Shown here: positions 35,579 to 48,064 of the stretch, piece by piece
Layout: each line of letters opens with the position of its first letter
Position numbering within the stretch: position 1 is the first letter of the stretch
NCBI RefSeq assembly: GCF_040712315.1
Contig: NC_134015.1
Span: 49,755,964-49,819,963 of the forward strand
Length of the DNA stretch: 64,000 nucleotides
Direction of reading: 5' to 3'
Source: Castanea sativa
Taxonomy: Eukaryota; Streptophyta; Magnoliopsida; Fagales; Fagaceae
Notes under the pieces: generated by a model
The model's input: only the letters and a program-made list of their open reading frames with translations
Databases searched by the model: none
Told to the model about the DNA's origin: nothing
Made by a program: the position numbers and the translations under genes

Positions 35579-36632
35579 CTAGTAAGTTGCCCGTGCGATG
35601 CACAAATAATTTTATGATATTTTATGTAAAACACTTTTGAATAATGTTGTATATAAATTATAAAGAAAAAGTAAACTAAATTAGAGTAAAGAAACATATA
35701 CATTTTGAGATATTAAAAATTGGTTTAGTAGCTTCATTGCATATTTGTAGCCTTCTTAAGATAAGATTATTTGTTTAAAAAAATCATGAAACCAAAAAAA
35801 AAATGCAAAAGAGTAATGGGACCATGAAATAAACTAATTTGTGTTGTATTTACATATTTCATACTATGAAATAAAAATATACCCAACTCTCTGACTATCT
35901 TTCACTCATCGATAGTGCGACATTAAGACATGATGTGAGCAAGTATGTATGCATGTGTCTTATAGATGATTTAAAATTAAATCATGGTAGAATATGACTT
36001 TACATTGCGCACCTAATATTCTCACTACTTATATACCTAAAACAAAAACTAACTAACCAAATTACATAACCTAAATCATATTTAAGCCCCTAATTTAAAA
36101 AGAAAAAAAGATTACTCGTAGGGGTTTCGGTATCTTGATGGTGGTGGGAGGTCAGTATAACGGAGGTGGTGACCCCTCAGATTTCTCTTTCTCTCTCTTT
36201 CAAATGTTTTGTTAGTCTCAGGTCTTTTAATTTGGTAATATATAGTGAAATAGTGCATTTTATTTAACAATTCACAACATTTTTGTGTCTCTTTGTCTCT
36301 CTTTAGAGTCTTATCTCATTAGCTATTACTATTAGCCCGCCCTTATTTATTTATTTATTGTTTTTGAAACACTAAAACAGTGGGTATGCTAAAAGACATG
36401 AAGAATAGTGAAAGGTGTGGTATAAGCTTAGGCAATTAATGAGATAATAGTAAAATTAGATAATGTGAACTTTTGGGTAACAATAAAAAAAAATTAATGA
36501 AAGAGGTAAAAAAAAGGCTAAATGCAAAATTAGAGTGTCACTTGGCAGGACCTCATGCACTCTTGCATGAGGTCTTTGAGAGAAAGACATTTTGTAACAA
36601 CTTTTATTCTACAATATTCTTCCAATTTTTTT

Positions 36633-37593
36633 TTTACTCATTCCTTGAATCGAATAATTATAATGGTTATGTGTGCGCAATTTATAACTGTTGTTTCACT
36701 ACACATTTATAGCCTTCTCAAGGTGAGATTAATTTTTCACCCTAAAAAAAAAAAAAGGTAAGATTAAGTTTTTTTAAAATCATGAAACAAAAAATAAATG
36801 CAAAAGAGTAACAAGATCGTGAAAATCAAATAATTTGTGTTGTGTTCACATATTTAATACTATGAAATAAAAGTATATCCAACTCTCTCACTGTCTTCCA
36901 CTCATTGATAGTGAAACATTAAAATATGGTGTGGGCAAGTGTGTATGCATGTGTCTTATAGATGATTTTAAATCATGGTAGAATATGGCTTTACATTGCG
37001 TACCAAATATTCTCTTTACTTATATACCCAAAACAAAAACTATCCAACCAAATTACCCAAACCTAAATCATATTTAATCTCCTAATTTAAAAAGAAAAAA
37101 AAAATACCCGTAGAGGTTTAAGGTCTTGATGGTGGTGGGAGGCCAATATGACGGAGGCGACGTCCCCTCAGATTTGTCTTTCTCTCTCTTTCAAATGTTT
37201 TGTCAGTCTCAGGTCTTTTATAGTGAAACAATGTGTTTTGATTTTATAGAGAAACAATGCGTTTTATTTAATAATCTACAACATTTTTATGTTCTCTATC
37301 TCTCTCTAAGGCCTTATTTGGTTAGTTATTACTATTAGTCCTTAATTATTATTTTTTTACTTTTTTAAAAATATTAAAATGGTGGGGATGCTAAAAGACA
37401 TGAGAAAGAGAGAAATGTGTGATGTAAGCTTAGGCAATTAATGAGAGACTAATGAAATAACAGTAAAATAAGTTAATGTAAACTTTTGGGTAACAGTAAA
37501 AAAAAAACTTAATGAAAGAGGTAAAAAAAATGTTAAATGCAAAATTAAAGCGTTACTTAGTAAGACCTCACGCACTCCCACATGAGATCTCTA

Positions 37594-37669
<76 letters not shown>

Positions 37670-39076
37670 TGATTATTCCTTTATAATTTCTAATCACTAA
37701 TTAACATGAGTCTCAAAAAACTTTGTGATAGGACTTTATCATACGTACAAAATAAGAATAGATTTTTTTATCTTTATTTTTTAAAAAAGGATATTGCTAT
37801 TGTGTTCATCCTTATAAGAATTTAAGCATAGATTGAATTTTCATTATTTTTGACAGTTTTTCTTTGATTTCTTTATAATTTATATATTGTGTTAGTTTTA
37901 ATGAATTTTTTCTCAAGCTTTCAGATGATGGACTTTAGATAAGATGTTCAACTTTTATATGCCGAATATTGATTATAAGTCTTGTACATGGAACAGATAG
38001 AGATAAGAAATTAAGAATATGGTCCATTTTGGTTAGCCTTAGCTTGATTTGTCTAGACATCAATTTTCTTTGATTATTACTTGTATACAAAATTCCAGAA
38101 ACATTAAATCGGAATAGGTCCCTTACTAACCTAACCAATTGGAATTGGATGAAATTTCTTCTCATTCATACTAAATGTTGTGTACACTCCAAATTTTTTC
38201 TGCATCTCATAATGATATGTTGTTGACAGGTATCATCCAAGTCCAACATTATTGAGAGTTGTAATTGAGACTATGGCCCAAAAGTTTTACTATTCAATAC
38301 TTTGTGAGAAAAATTAAACACTTATTTGATGTAATAGGAGACTATGGAATTTGACATTGTATACACTGGGGTTTGTTCTTGATGTTGTGAAATTGTTGTA
38401 GGTACTAAAAACTTTAGTTTGATTAGTTGGCAATTCATGTTCTTTAATCGTGAAAAGTCTACAATGGAAAATTTTTGTGTTCTTACAACAAATGTTTTGG
38501 AGAGAAAATTGTTAGCCCCCTCATCTCATTGTGACCCTTCTATTTATACAAAGGAAAAATGGTCTAATATTCCTAAGTGTGACTTAGTTACATGAAAATT
38601 TGTGCAAATGTGTCTAGATTTCTTTTAAAAATTTAGTTATAATTTTAAACACTAATTTGGCAATTTTTATATGATTTCATATGTTTATAAATAATCTAAA
38701 TGTTATTTCAGTTTGTGCAAATTATACAACATAGAATCGGTAATTTAGCAACATAGGCATAGGAGAAGGCATGTAGTGGTTTAGGAAGAGTAGGCATTTA
38801 GTTATAAGGGAAGAGGAGTAGGCATAAACATAAGAAAATCTTAGGATGGAGGAATAAGGAAAACAAAGAGTTTTTGATGATTAACATCCCTCTATCTTAT
38901 CCATTAGTCTTATTTATTACTAATTAAAATCTGTTGAGTTAGTAAATAACTGATGTGGCATCTAATAAGTGTAATAAATTAAAAATGAAGTATTTTATTT
39001 CAAAAAAAAATTCAATTATCTTTTCAAATAGAGTGTCACTTGGCAAAACTTCGTGCTCTCCCACATGAGGTCTCTG

Positions 39077-39134
<58 letters not shown>
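36633..39134. repeat. 2.5 kb tandem unit, copy B
   Basis: Starts TTTACTCATTCCTTGAA and ends in a TA array. It matches copy C base for base over long stretches, with an offset of about 2,497. It includes the TA microsatellite 37592-37666. Confidence 0.9.
37592..37666. repeat. TA microsatellite
   Basis: About 37 TA units at the junction inside unit B. Parallel arrays occur at 39080-39134, 40093-40132 and 41592-41614, all following the same GAGGTCTCTGCTT or GAGATCTCTACTT context. Confidence 0.95.
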
Positions 39135-39138
<4 letters not shown>

Positions 39139-40091
39139 CTCATTCCTTGAACTGAATAATTATAATGGTTATGTGTGTGCAATTTATAACTGTTGTTTCA
39201 CTGCATATTTATAGCCTTCTCAAGGTAAGATTAATTTTTCACCCTAAAAAAAAGGTAAGATTAAGTTTTTTTAAAATCATGAAACAAAAAATAAATGCAA
39301 AAGAGTAACGGGATCGTGAAAATCAAATAATTTGTGTTGTGTTCACATATTTAATACTATGAAATAAATCTATGTCCAACTCTCTCACTGTCTTCCACTC
39401 ATTGATAGTGAAACATTAAAACATGGTGTGGGCAAGTGTGTATGCACGTGTCTTATAGATAATTTCAAACCATGGTAGAATATGGTTTTACATTGCGTAC
39501 CAAATATTTTCTCTACTTATAAACCCAAAACAAAAACTATCCAACCAAATTACCCAAACCTAAATCATATTTAATCTCCTAATTTAAAAAGAAAAAAAAA
39601 ATACCCGTACAGGTTTAAGGTCTTGATGGTGGTGGGAGGCCAATATGACGGAGGCGACGTCCCCTCAGATTTGTCTTTCTCTCTCTTTCAAATGTTTTGT
39701 CAGTCTCAGGTCTTTTATAGTGAAACAATGTGTTTTGATTTTATAGTGAAACAATGCGTTTTATTTAACAATCCACAACATTTTTATGTCTCTCTATCTC
39801 TCTCCAAGGCCTTATCGGGTAAGTTATTACTATTAGTCCTTAACTATTATTTTTTTACTTTTTTAAAAAATATTAAAACGGTGGGGATGCTAAAAAACAT
39901 GAGAAAGAGAGAAATGTATAATGTAAGCTTAGGCAATTAATAAGGGACTAATGAGATAACAGTAAAATAAGTTAATGTAAACTTTTGGGTAATAGTAAAA
40001 AACACTTAATGAAAGAGGTAAAAAAAAATGCTAAATGCAAAATTAGAGCGTTACTTGGCAAGACCTCACGCACTCCCACATGAGATCTCTA

Positions 40092-40135
<44 letters not shown>

Positions 40136-41614
40136 TGATTATTCCTTTATAATTTCTAATCACTAATCAACATAAGTCTCAAAAAACTTTGTGACAGGAC
40201 TTTATCATATGTACAAAATAAGTATAGATTTTTATCTTTATTTTAAAAAAAAAAGGATATTGCTATTGTGTTCATCCTTATAAGAATTTAAGCATAGATT
40301 AAATTTTCATTATTTTTGACAATTTTTCTTTGATTCCTTTATAATTTATATATTGTGTTAGTTTAAATGAATTTTTTTTTCAAGCTTTCAGAGGATGGAC
40401 TTTAGATAAGATGTTCAACTTTTATACGCCAAGTATTGACTATAAGTCTTGTACATGGAACAAATAGAGATAAGAAATTAAGAATATGGTCCATTTTGGT
40501 CGGCCTTAGCTTGATTTGTCTAGACATCAATTTTCTCTCTTGCCAAAAGTCCGACTTATTTTAGGTGGAAGTTTCCTTGATTATTACTTGTATACAAAAT
40601 TCCAAAAACATTAAATTGGAATAGGTTCCTTACTAACCTAACCAATTGGAATTGGATGAAATTTCTTTCCATTCACACTAAACGTTGTGTACACTCCAAA
40701 TTTTTTCTGCATCTCATAATGACACGTTGTTGATAGGTATCATCCAAGTCCAACATAATTGAGAGTTGTAATTGAGACTAAGGCCTAGAAGCTTTACTAT
40801 TCAATACTTTGCGAAAAAAATTAAACACTCATTTGATGTAACAGGAGACTATGAAATTTGACATTGTATACACTGAGATTTGTTCTTGATGTTGTGAAAT
40901 TGTTGTAGGTATTAAAAACTCTAGTTTGATTAATTGGCAATTCATGTTCTTTAATCGTGAAAAGTTTACAATGGAAAACTTTTGTGTTCCTACAACAAAT
41001 GTTTTGGAGAGAAAATTTTTAGTCCCCTCATCCCATTAGGACCCTTCTATTTATACAAAGGAAAAATGGTCAAATATTCCTAAGTGTGACTTAGTTACAT
41101 GGAATTTTTGTGCAAATGTGTCTAAATTTCTTTTAAAAATTTAGTTATAATTTTAAATTCTAATTTGGTGATTTTTTTTATGATTTCATGTGTTTTTAAA
41201 TAATCTAAATGCTATTTCAGTTTGTGCAAATTATAGAGCATAGAATCAGTAATTTAGCAACATAGGCATAGGAGAAGGCATGTAGTGGTTTAGGAAGAGT
41301 AGGCATTTAGTTATAAGGGAAGAGGAGTAGGCATAAACATAAGAAAACCTTAGGATGGAGGAATAAGGAAAACAAAGAGTTTTTGATGATTAACACCCCT
41401 CTATCTTATCCATTAGTCTTATTTATTACTAATTAAAATCTGTTGAGTTATTAAATAACTAATGTGGCATCTAATAAGTGTAATAAATTAAAAATGATGT
41501 ATTTTATTTCAAAAAAAAAAAATCAATTATCCTTTCAAATAGAGTGCCATTTGGCAAAATTTCGTGCTCTCCCACGTGAGGTCTCTGCTTTTATATATAT
41601 ATATATATATATAT
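39135..41614. repeat. 2.5 kb tandem unit, copy C
   Basis: Same order of segments as copy B: GATGGTGGTGGGAGGCC at 39625, TA array at about 40093-40132, TTGTTGTAGGTATTAAAAAC near 40900, ending in the TA array at 41592-41614. Relative to B it has small indels, including an extra 31-base stretch near 40536-40570. Confidence 0.9.
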
Positions 41615-41617
41615 TGA

Positions 41618-42510
41618 TTATTAAAAGAACTATTGAGACTTCTTTTCTAATGCTGCTATGAAATGCCATACTACCGATTGCTTTGTATTGTTAGAATCAT
41701 AGTTTTAGGAAAACTTACACTTTTTGAAAATTTTGGGCTGGGGATTCTAGTTGCCAATGATCTGAATTCTAAATAGAGGGAATACCTGAAGAAGGGAACT
41801 GAATTCTGTACTTGATGAGACACAAAAAAATCCATCATCGTTTGGTTGTTCATCACAACACATGAAAATCCCTACAATAGGATTAGATATTTTATCAGTA
41901 ATTCTAACTTAGTCAGGTGATGTCATAAATAAAAAGAAAAGAAATCTGGTAGGGTAAGACTGAGGGAAAGAGTATAATGAGAGGAAAGGGGGAAAAACCC
42001 TAAATCAGCACAGAGAGAGAGAGAGAGAGTAGCTGACTATGTGAGCCGTGGCAGGGGAATGACAGTGAGAGTGAAGGAAAGGGTGAGAGAGTGTGAGTTA
42101 CTGTGAACCTAACTTGCTCTAAACATATAAAAATGCAAACTTTATTCGCAACTGAACCTAACTTGAAATAGTTCAAGCCCTCGAAGTTTCAAAAACCTAG
42201 CAAATTTTAACATAGGCATTATGGCCTTTCTTGATAAATGGATGCTTACCAATGTAAATGCATGTTATATAGAACTCTTTCACATACAAAAGGAACTAAC
42301 TTGTATAAGATTACAGAAGCAAAAAAGGAAAAAAAGGACATTGCTTTCTATGCTTTATGACAGAATCGAGGACAAAAGTCACTTGGTTCACTCACACCAA
42401 TTATGAAGTGAGAGATTATGAAAGAAGTAATAAAGGCAGCCTATATGGTTCCATGGTTAATAAACCTAGAAGGTAGCTTGAACAAGCTCTAGAAGCAATG
42501 AAAATCCCGA
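41618..42510. other. Intergenic
   Basis: AT-rich, with GA-rich phrases at 42010-42100. No gene recognised. Confidence 0.45.
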
Positions 42511-42664
42511 TTAGGTTACTTGTAGCAATTCCTTGATATCATAACCTTGAAGCTGCAAACATCCACAGTTTACAGTTAGTTTTAACTTTTACCACTTGAT
42601 ACAAAATTATACATGTAAAGTTACACAATAATGACATATATACCTGCTTGGTTGTCCTTGAGAT
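42511..42664 (-). CDS. Possible last two exons of an unidentified gene
   Basis: On the minus strand a 21-base exon 42664-42644 (ISRTTKQ) lies between TTTTTACTAG and GTATATAT, and exon 42552-42511 (LQGYDIKELLQVT, TAA) follows TTTGCAG. The joined frame is in phase. The peptide is too short for a family call and no earlier exon was recognised, so this may be chance or the end of a decayed gene. Confidence 0.25.
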
Positions 42665-42940
42665 CTAGTAAAAAAATATAATAACAGTAGAAAAGGTCGT
42701 TGTCAAGGGCAAATCAAGCAGACTTATGCACACACATAATAAAACTTCTACCAGAAGAAAGGTGAGAAGCAATATTACTCTGGAGTTCCAAAAGGGCATG
42801 TATTGTGATTAGCATTAGAAAATTTAAAAAAAAAAAAAAACCACGTTATTGTACTTTTTGGTGGCAGTAAAGAGAAAAAATATATAAATTTTACATGTTC
42901 ATTGCAGCATGATGCAAAAAATTTAGCAATATGCTTCCCG

Positions 42941-43361
42941 AGATGTGGGATTCTATTTGTGGATTTGGTGTTACAATAATAGCTAAAATGGATTAAAGGC
43001 ATTTTGCATCACCGGATGCTAATGATCTTAGGGGCTTCATATGCATAGCTTCTGAGTTTGTCCTTTTATCACCTCTCAACCAGATGTGGGAATCTATTTA
43101 TGGATTTGGTGTTACAATAAAAGCTAAAATGGATTAAACGCATTTTGCATCACCGGATGCTGATGATCTTAGGGCTTCATATGCATAGCTTCTGAGTTTG
43201 TCCCTTTATCACCTCTCAACCAGATGTGGGAATCTATTTGTGGATTTGGTGTTACAATAAAAGCTAAAATGGATTAAACGCATTTTGCATCACCGGATGC
43301 TGATGATCTTAGGGCCTTCATATGCATAGCTTCTGAGTTTTGTCACTTTACCAATTCTCAA
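42941..43361. repeat. Three-copy tandem repeat, period ~141 bp
   Basis: Copies begin AGATGTGGGATTCTATTTG (42941), AGATGTGGGAATCTATTTA (43082) and AGATGTGGGAATCTATTTG (43222). Each contains GCATTTTGCATCACCGGATG and CATATGCATAGCTTCTGAG. Near-identity of copies 2 and 3 suggests recent expansion. No function visible. Confidence 0.93.
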
Positions 43362-43701
43362 CAATAAAGTGACATTAATACAACTATGGAATTTATTTTG
43401 TTTGTATGTAGGTAGGATAGCATTCAAACACAAGTTTTTTAGTAAAAGATCAAAGACTTTACCAGTTGAGCTAACTAAAACCTATTTGACTAAAGATTAC
43501 TATCTCTTATTGCTTGAAACCCCATACATTGGTTTATCAACATATAGAGAAGCTACTATGATCACATCTTGACAGAATAACTATCGTATTCCAATAATTT
43601 TTTCAATTATATTCAAACACATGACTATATTAAATTTAGTTGTTATTAAAAAAGAAAACATTGTTTGTCAATTTTTTAAAATACAATGTCGATTAATTGA
43701 A

Positions 43702-43785
43702 CTAGTAAGTTACTCATATGATGCACAGATAATGTTGTGATGCTTTATATGAAACAGTTTTGGATAATATTGTACATATATTAGA
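43702..43785. repeat. Fragment of the Helitron-like 3' end
   Basis: CTAGTAAGTTACTCATATGATGCAC and the following 60 bases align with 35579-35660 (CTAGTAAGTTGCCCGTGCG...). The match stops where a MITE-type end (TTAGAGCATCCACATCGG) begins at about 43783. Confidence 0.65.
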
Positions 43786-43918
43786 GCATCCACATCGGTA
43801 GAGCTAAAATTTTTAGCATTTAACAACTCAAAAAGCTATTTTATCTATTTTAAAACACAATTTCACAACACACCTTGCATCAAATTGTCTAATTTTTGTC
43901 ATCAATCAAACACCATTC

Positions 43919-43920
<2 letters not shown>

Positions 43921-43972
<52 letters not shown>
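43921..43972. repeat. TA microsatellite
   Basis: About 26 TA units, at the left border of the hAT-like remnant. Confidence 0.95.
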
Positions 43973-43974
<2 letters not shown>

Positions 43975-43975
<1 letters not shown>

Positions 43976-44265
43976 AACGGGCTCCGGATCCGGGCGAGTT
44001 TTTGCAAAAACCAGGACCCGACCTAGACTTGCTTCGGATTTTTTTTTTAAACCCATTCCCGATCCTATAATTTATCGGGCCAGGTAAAACCTTAATCCCA
44101 TTTCACACAACACAATCATTCAACTGCTTCTACTCACTTTCTCCTCTCCCATTCTCACTCGGTCTCTCCTTCTCACTCATCGCCAACCTCCGATCTGTCA
44201 CCGCCAGCCTGATTAGCCTGAAACCCTTCACCGCCGACTATCACTTGCACCTCCAATTAGGTTTG

Positions 44266-44308
<43 letters not shown>

Positions 44309-44642
44309 CAATCTCTTGACTATGTTTTTTTTTTTAAAAATTAAATAGCTAAACCTAGTCTAAGGTGATGGTAGACCAGAATGCATATTCATGTTCAAAA
44401 TTTGTTAAAATGTCTGGAAACAGAGTAGAGCGGATTTGAATATCATAATGCACTTGCTAATGCAGCCACAATGAGAAAATGTGGTTATAATTTAGTTACA
44501 ATTTTTTTTTTTAAAGTTTCTATGCTAATGTTTTTAAGAATCTAATGACATTGAAATGATCAATATGTAGATAGGGTCAAAATGAAATCTTATAAAGTGT
44601 TATAAAATTATTATTATCAAGTAGTTTTGAATGGGTCGATAT
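43975..44642 (+). mobile_element. Ac/hAT-like deletion derivative, left part
   Basis: Subterminal GC-rich repeats (CGGGCTCCGGATCCGGGCG, GACCCGACC, ATCGGGCC) are followed by a CT-rich leader with a (CT)n run at about 44269-44303, resembling the 5' region of plant Ac-type elements. The left terminus itself is not clear. The element is interrupted at 44643 by the Ty3/gypsy insertion and resumes at 55519. Confidence 0.45.
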
Positions 44643-45369
44643 TGAGATGCCTAAGAAATCACCAGTAAGCTGCAAGTACTCCACCGATTGAAGCAACACC
44701 TGCGAAGAAAAAGTAGGTGATCGACAGAGGGCACCGGTGTGGTGCCGGCCAAAGACCCTCCGACGATTAAGTTAGAATCTTTAAACAACCCTAGAGTGCC
44801 AGAGTTGAGGTAATTGTGTGTACCTTTTGTCATGAGGGTTTTTGGGGTTTATATAGTGGTGTAGAGCCGAAATAAACGCCTTGGCGAGGAAGTACTTTCC
44901 TTTTAGAAGAGCAATTCGCGGATCTTTGCATATCGTATAGAGCTCTTTTCCTTATAGGGATCCTTTTGACTAAGACCAAACGTGTAGCGAAAGAACTTTC
45001 CTTATATTCACGTATGTAGAAGTCAAGATAGATTAAGAATGGAGGTTGGATTACCCCTTCAGCTTTTTTCTGCCTAGGTCGTCAACCAATGTGCACCTCC
45101 TATACCGCCGTCAGCTTAGGTACATCTCCAAAGATACCGTCAGCTAAGGACCTTCTCACCTTGGCCGTAAATCTTGATTTCGCTATCTTGATCCCTTTAG
45201 CTTAACGTCGTCACGTAAGGGGTGTGGCCTTGAATGTCAAAGAGGTGTCAATGACAGTAGTTGACGGATAGCGTATTTCCGTCAGCTTCTTAACGTGCAT
45301 TCAGTATGTAATAAGTGAACTTCCGTCAGCTTCTTAATGTGCCGTCACCTTGTAATAACGTCACTATCA
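44643..45369 (-). repeat. 3' LTR (727 bp)
   Basis: Matches 54793-55513. From about 44885 to 45369 the two LTRs look identical; the first 240 bases differ at 15 or more places, mostly CG versus CA/TG changes and 1-2 base indels. Repeated CCGTCAGCTT phrases occur near 45110-45345. Confidence 0.95.
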
Positions 45370-45386
45370 GCTGCCCCCCACTCCAT
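45370..45386 (-). promoter_or_regulatory. Polypurine tract
   Basis: On the minus strand GGAGTGGGGGGCAGC lies directly before the 3' LTR start (TGATAGTG), the position of the plus-strand priming site in LTR retroelements. Confidence 0.75.
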
Positions 45387-45789
45387 TATCCCGTCAGCTA
45401 TGGGTGACGGGTCATGGAGTTGGTGTTACCGAGGAAATGGTGTTTGCATGGTGATTTGTGCCATGTTCATTAAATGGTGGGACACATGTTATAAGCAGAT
45501 TGGCTCCGTGTCTGGACGAGTGTGTCACTTCGTCTTTCGCGCCTCCTCTCTTCTATATATATCTCACTATTTACCTTTTTCCCACTTTTTTCGCCTTGTT
45601 TATCTTGAGAGAAAAAATTCGTCACTGCCAATTTTACCACACCGTCGATCGTGCAACTGTCACCTTCTTGAGACCGTCCTCCTACACGTAAGTTTTCTTT
45701 ACTTTACCTTTTTACTTTTTCTAGTGACGCCCTTTAGTGAAGTCGTCTGCCTAGGATCTTAGAAAAACCCATCATTTGTAGGTAGTCAG

Positions 45790-48064
45790 ATGTCTAGGGA
45801 GACGCCGAGTGATCAATCGTCAATCCGCGACGGAGCGGGTTACGACGAAGTTTTCCCATCAGGTCGTGAGCCCGCGGAGGGCCTATCCTGGTCGTCAGAA
45901 AGAGACTCGTCAACTCCTTCTGACGGTGAAGTAGAGAGTTCTAGAGGAAGTGAGGTGAGTGGTGATGAAGAAGGGGTAGACGATGAAGACCAGGGGTTTC
46001 GTGGAAAGCCAAGTATCAGTGACGGGGGTGAGAGTGACGGCGACGAGGAAGCCTTAGAGAGCACCTCGGGATCCGCTGGTGATGACCGTCCCTTCATCTT
46101 ACCCTCAGAGTGGTCCGTCAACAATTTTCTCCCGACGATGTCGGAGAATGTCTTCAAAAGTTTGCGGTCCCGTTACCAAATACCAGACGACATTCCCATC
46201 CGTCTTCTTGAGGAGGGTGAGAAGTGTTACTCGGGACGAACCGCGGACGTCGGCATGTATGATGCCATGTTCGCGACGGGGCATACGCGCCGACGGCATT
46301 ACATCGTCACCGGCTAACTTCCTCGGGATATCCGTCGGCCGGTGCCCCCAATGCTTGGCGAACCTTCATTGGTGCCGAGATCTTGTGGGGTCGTCTGAGT
46401 GGTGGGAACCGTCAACTGACCTTGGACGAGTTCTTTTGGTGTTATCGTCCTCAGCACATTTCCTCGTCAAAAGGAGTGTACCATTTTGCAGTGAGGGATA
46501 AGGAGTTGAAGTTAGTGTCAGATATGCCTGACTCCAATAGGAGGTGGAAGGGCAGATACTTCTTTGTAGAAGGAACAAATTGGGTATGTCGTCAAGAGGA
46601 GTGGAAGTCAATGCCCAATGGTTTTGATAACACATGGGCTTATGTTAGAGATTCAGGTTAATCTCGTCGACCCTTCCCACCTCGTCTACTTTTTTGCTAT
46701 CCTAACCCGTCACTTTTCATTGCAGCTAACAATCGTCCACGTATTACCGAGGAGCAAGAGGAGTTCATTCGTCGAGTGACGGCCATTCCTTTGGACGAGA
46801 GGAAGTGTCGGGATCTAATCACGTTAGATACTCTTCACTTATATTGGAAGTCCCGAACCGACGGAGGAAGCTTGCAAATTGAACGCTTATTCCCGTCGTA
46901 CGTGTCTTTCAGCTTCTTGTCTTTATCCTGACGACGTCTCTTTCTAACCCTAATTCTTCGCGAAATGGAGTCGGCTAAACAACGGGCCCGAGCCGCCGTC
47001 GCGGCCAAGAAGAAACAGAGAGAATGCCGGGGGCGAGTCAACCCCACCGTCGCCCCCTCAAGCCCGTCGGGAAGGTCGCGGCCAAGAGGAAACCCGACGG
47101 CAGGAAGACCGTCCGGGAAGAAGGTTGCCCCCACTCCCGGGGACAAGTCTTCTCGGAGGCCGTCACCTCCTAGGTTCGCTCACACGGGCAGTGCAAAGGT
47201 CCGATGACCTCGTCAGGGCCCATTGTCCAAGGATCCGTACGCCGTCTGCTGACCCACAAGGATTATGCTGTAGAGGTGACGGAATCCATTTTAAAGGATG
47301 AGGAGATGGATCCTTGTGCGGAGCAAACTACCGACGAGATAGGGGCGTCAACCCTTTTTGATCTCACTAGGGTATGTGTCTCTTTTTACTTTACTTTGGT
47401 GTTCGATCAGTCTTAATCACCCTGACGTTGTTCTATCTTTTTTAATGTAGGCTATGGTTCGCGTGAAGGCCTTGTCGAATAGGTGCTCTGCCAAGGAGGG
47501 GGTGATCACCCGTCTGAACGAGCGCGTCAAGTACCTAGCTGACGGTCGGCGCGATTTCAAGGAGGCGAACAAAATCTTGGGCACGAGTCGAAGGACTATA
47601 AGGAAAAGCTGACGGAGGAAACCCGTCGACGGGAGCTGGAGACGGAGGCCAAAGTGGTGGCAGAAAATGAGTTAAGGTCCATCCTAGTCCAAGTGGAAAC
47701 GGCTAGGAATGACGCTGTGAAGGAGTTTAAAGATTCGTCAGCCTTCATAGACGCTTGTGCCGCCTACTATGGTGACGGGCTCGAGGACCTGCTCCTCGAA
47801 GCAAGTAAAATCTGTCTATCCTGACTTGGATTTGTCAAGGATTTCAATGGATGAGTCCATCCCGTCAACCCCTGCAGGCGACGCCGTTCCTGAAGAAGCT
47901 GACGACAACAGCCAGAGAGACAACAACGTCGTCCTAGCTCAGCCAGCTGCGGACCACTCCGTCACCCTGACTCCGGCAAATCCTCATAATGGCGACCCAA
48001 ATGCCGCCAGCCCTTCTCTCTCTCGTGCCCAGCCTTTTGATGTCGAAGACGATGGAGGACACTG
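45790..48064 (+). pseudogene. Antisense accessory ORF of the retroelement (putative gypsy-type transposon domain)
   Basis: The first ORF (45790-46317) starts MSRETPSDQSSI and has a Ser/Asp/Glu-rich acidic leader, then PFILPSEWSVNNFLPTMS. After frame changes near 46300-46360 the frame continues NAWRTFIGAEILWG, LTLDEFFWCYRPQHI, WKGRYFFVEG, and ends an exon at GATTCAG/GTTAA near 46655. More pieces follow at 46727-46898, 46965-47207 (Lys/Arg-rich), 47204-47374, 47451-47610 and 47757-48064 (FIDACAAYYGDGLE in an adjoining frame, then an acidic tail). GT/AG signals between them suggest a spliced gene on the strand opposite gag-pol. The central part resembles the plant 'putative gypsy type transposon' domain. 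Function is unknown; frameshifts make this copy defective. Confidence 0.7.

Larger units (their letters stand above)
35579..41617 (-). mobile_element. Helitron-like composite element (6 kb) with internal tandem duplications
   Basis: On the minus strand the 3' terminus is ...GTGCATCGCACGGGCAACTTACTAG-like: CTAG at 35582-35579 followed by T, with a short GTGC/GCAC hairpin upstream. The 5' terminus is TCAATATATATATA at 41617 downward, preceded by A, followed by AAAGCAGAGACC. Insertion is thus between A and T. Inside are a partial unit (about 35583-36632) and two full units of about 2.5 kb in tandem. No Rep/helicase ORF is seen; repeated short ORFs (MVVGGQYDGGDVPSD at 37126 and 39623) are likely non-coding. 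The ends are convincing individually, but the whole-element call is inference. Confidence 0.6.

Noticed and set aside
37126..39940. Repeated ORF beginning MMVVGGQYDGGDVPSD in both tandem units
   Set aside because: Similarity is explained by DNA duplication. The frames differ in length and end in low-complexity sequence; no family features.
43369..43572. 67-codon plus-strand ORF after the 141 bp repeats
   Set aside because: AT-rich, no family features, no supporting splice or context evidence.
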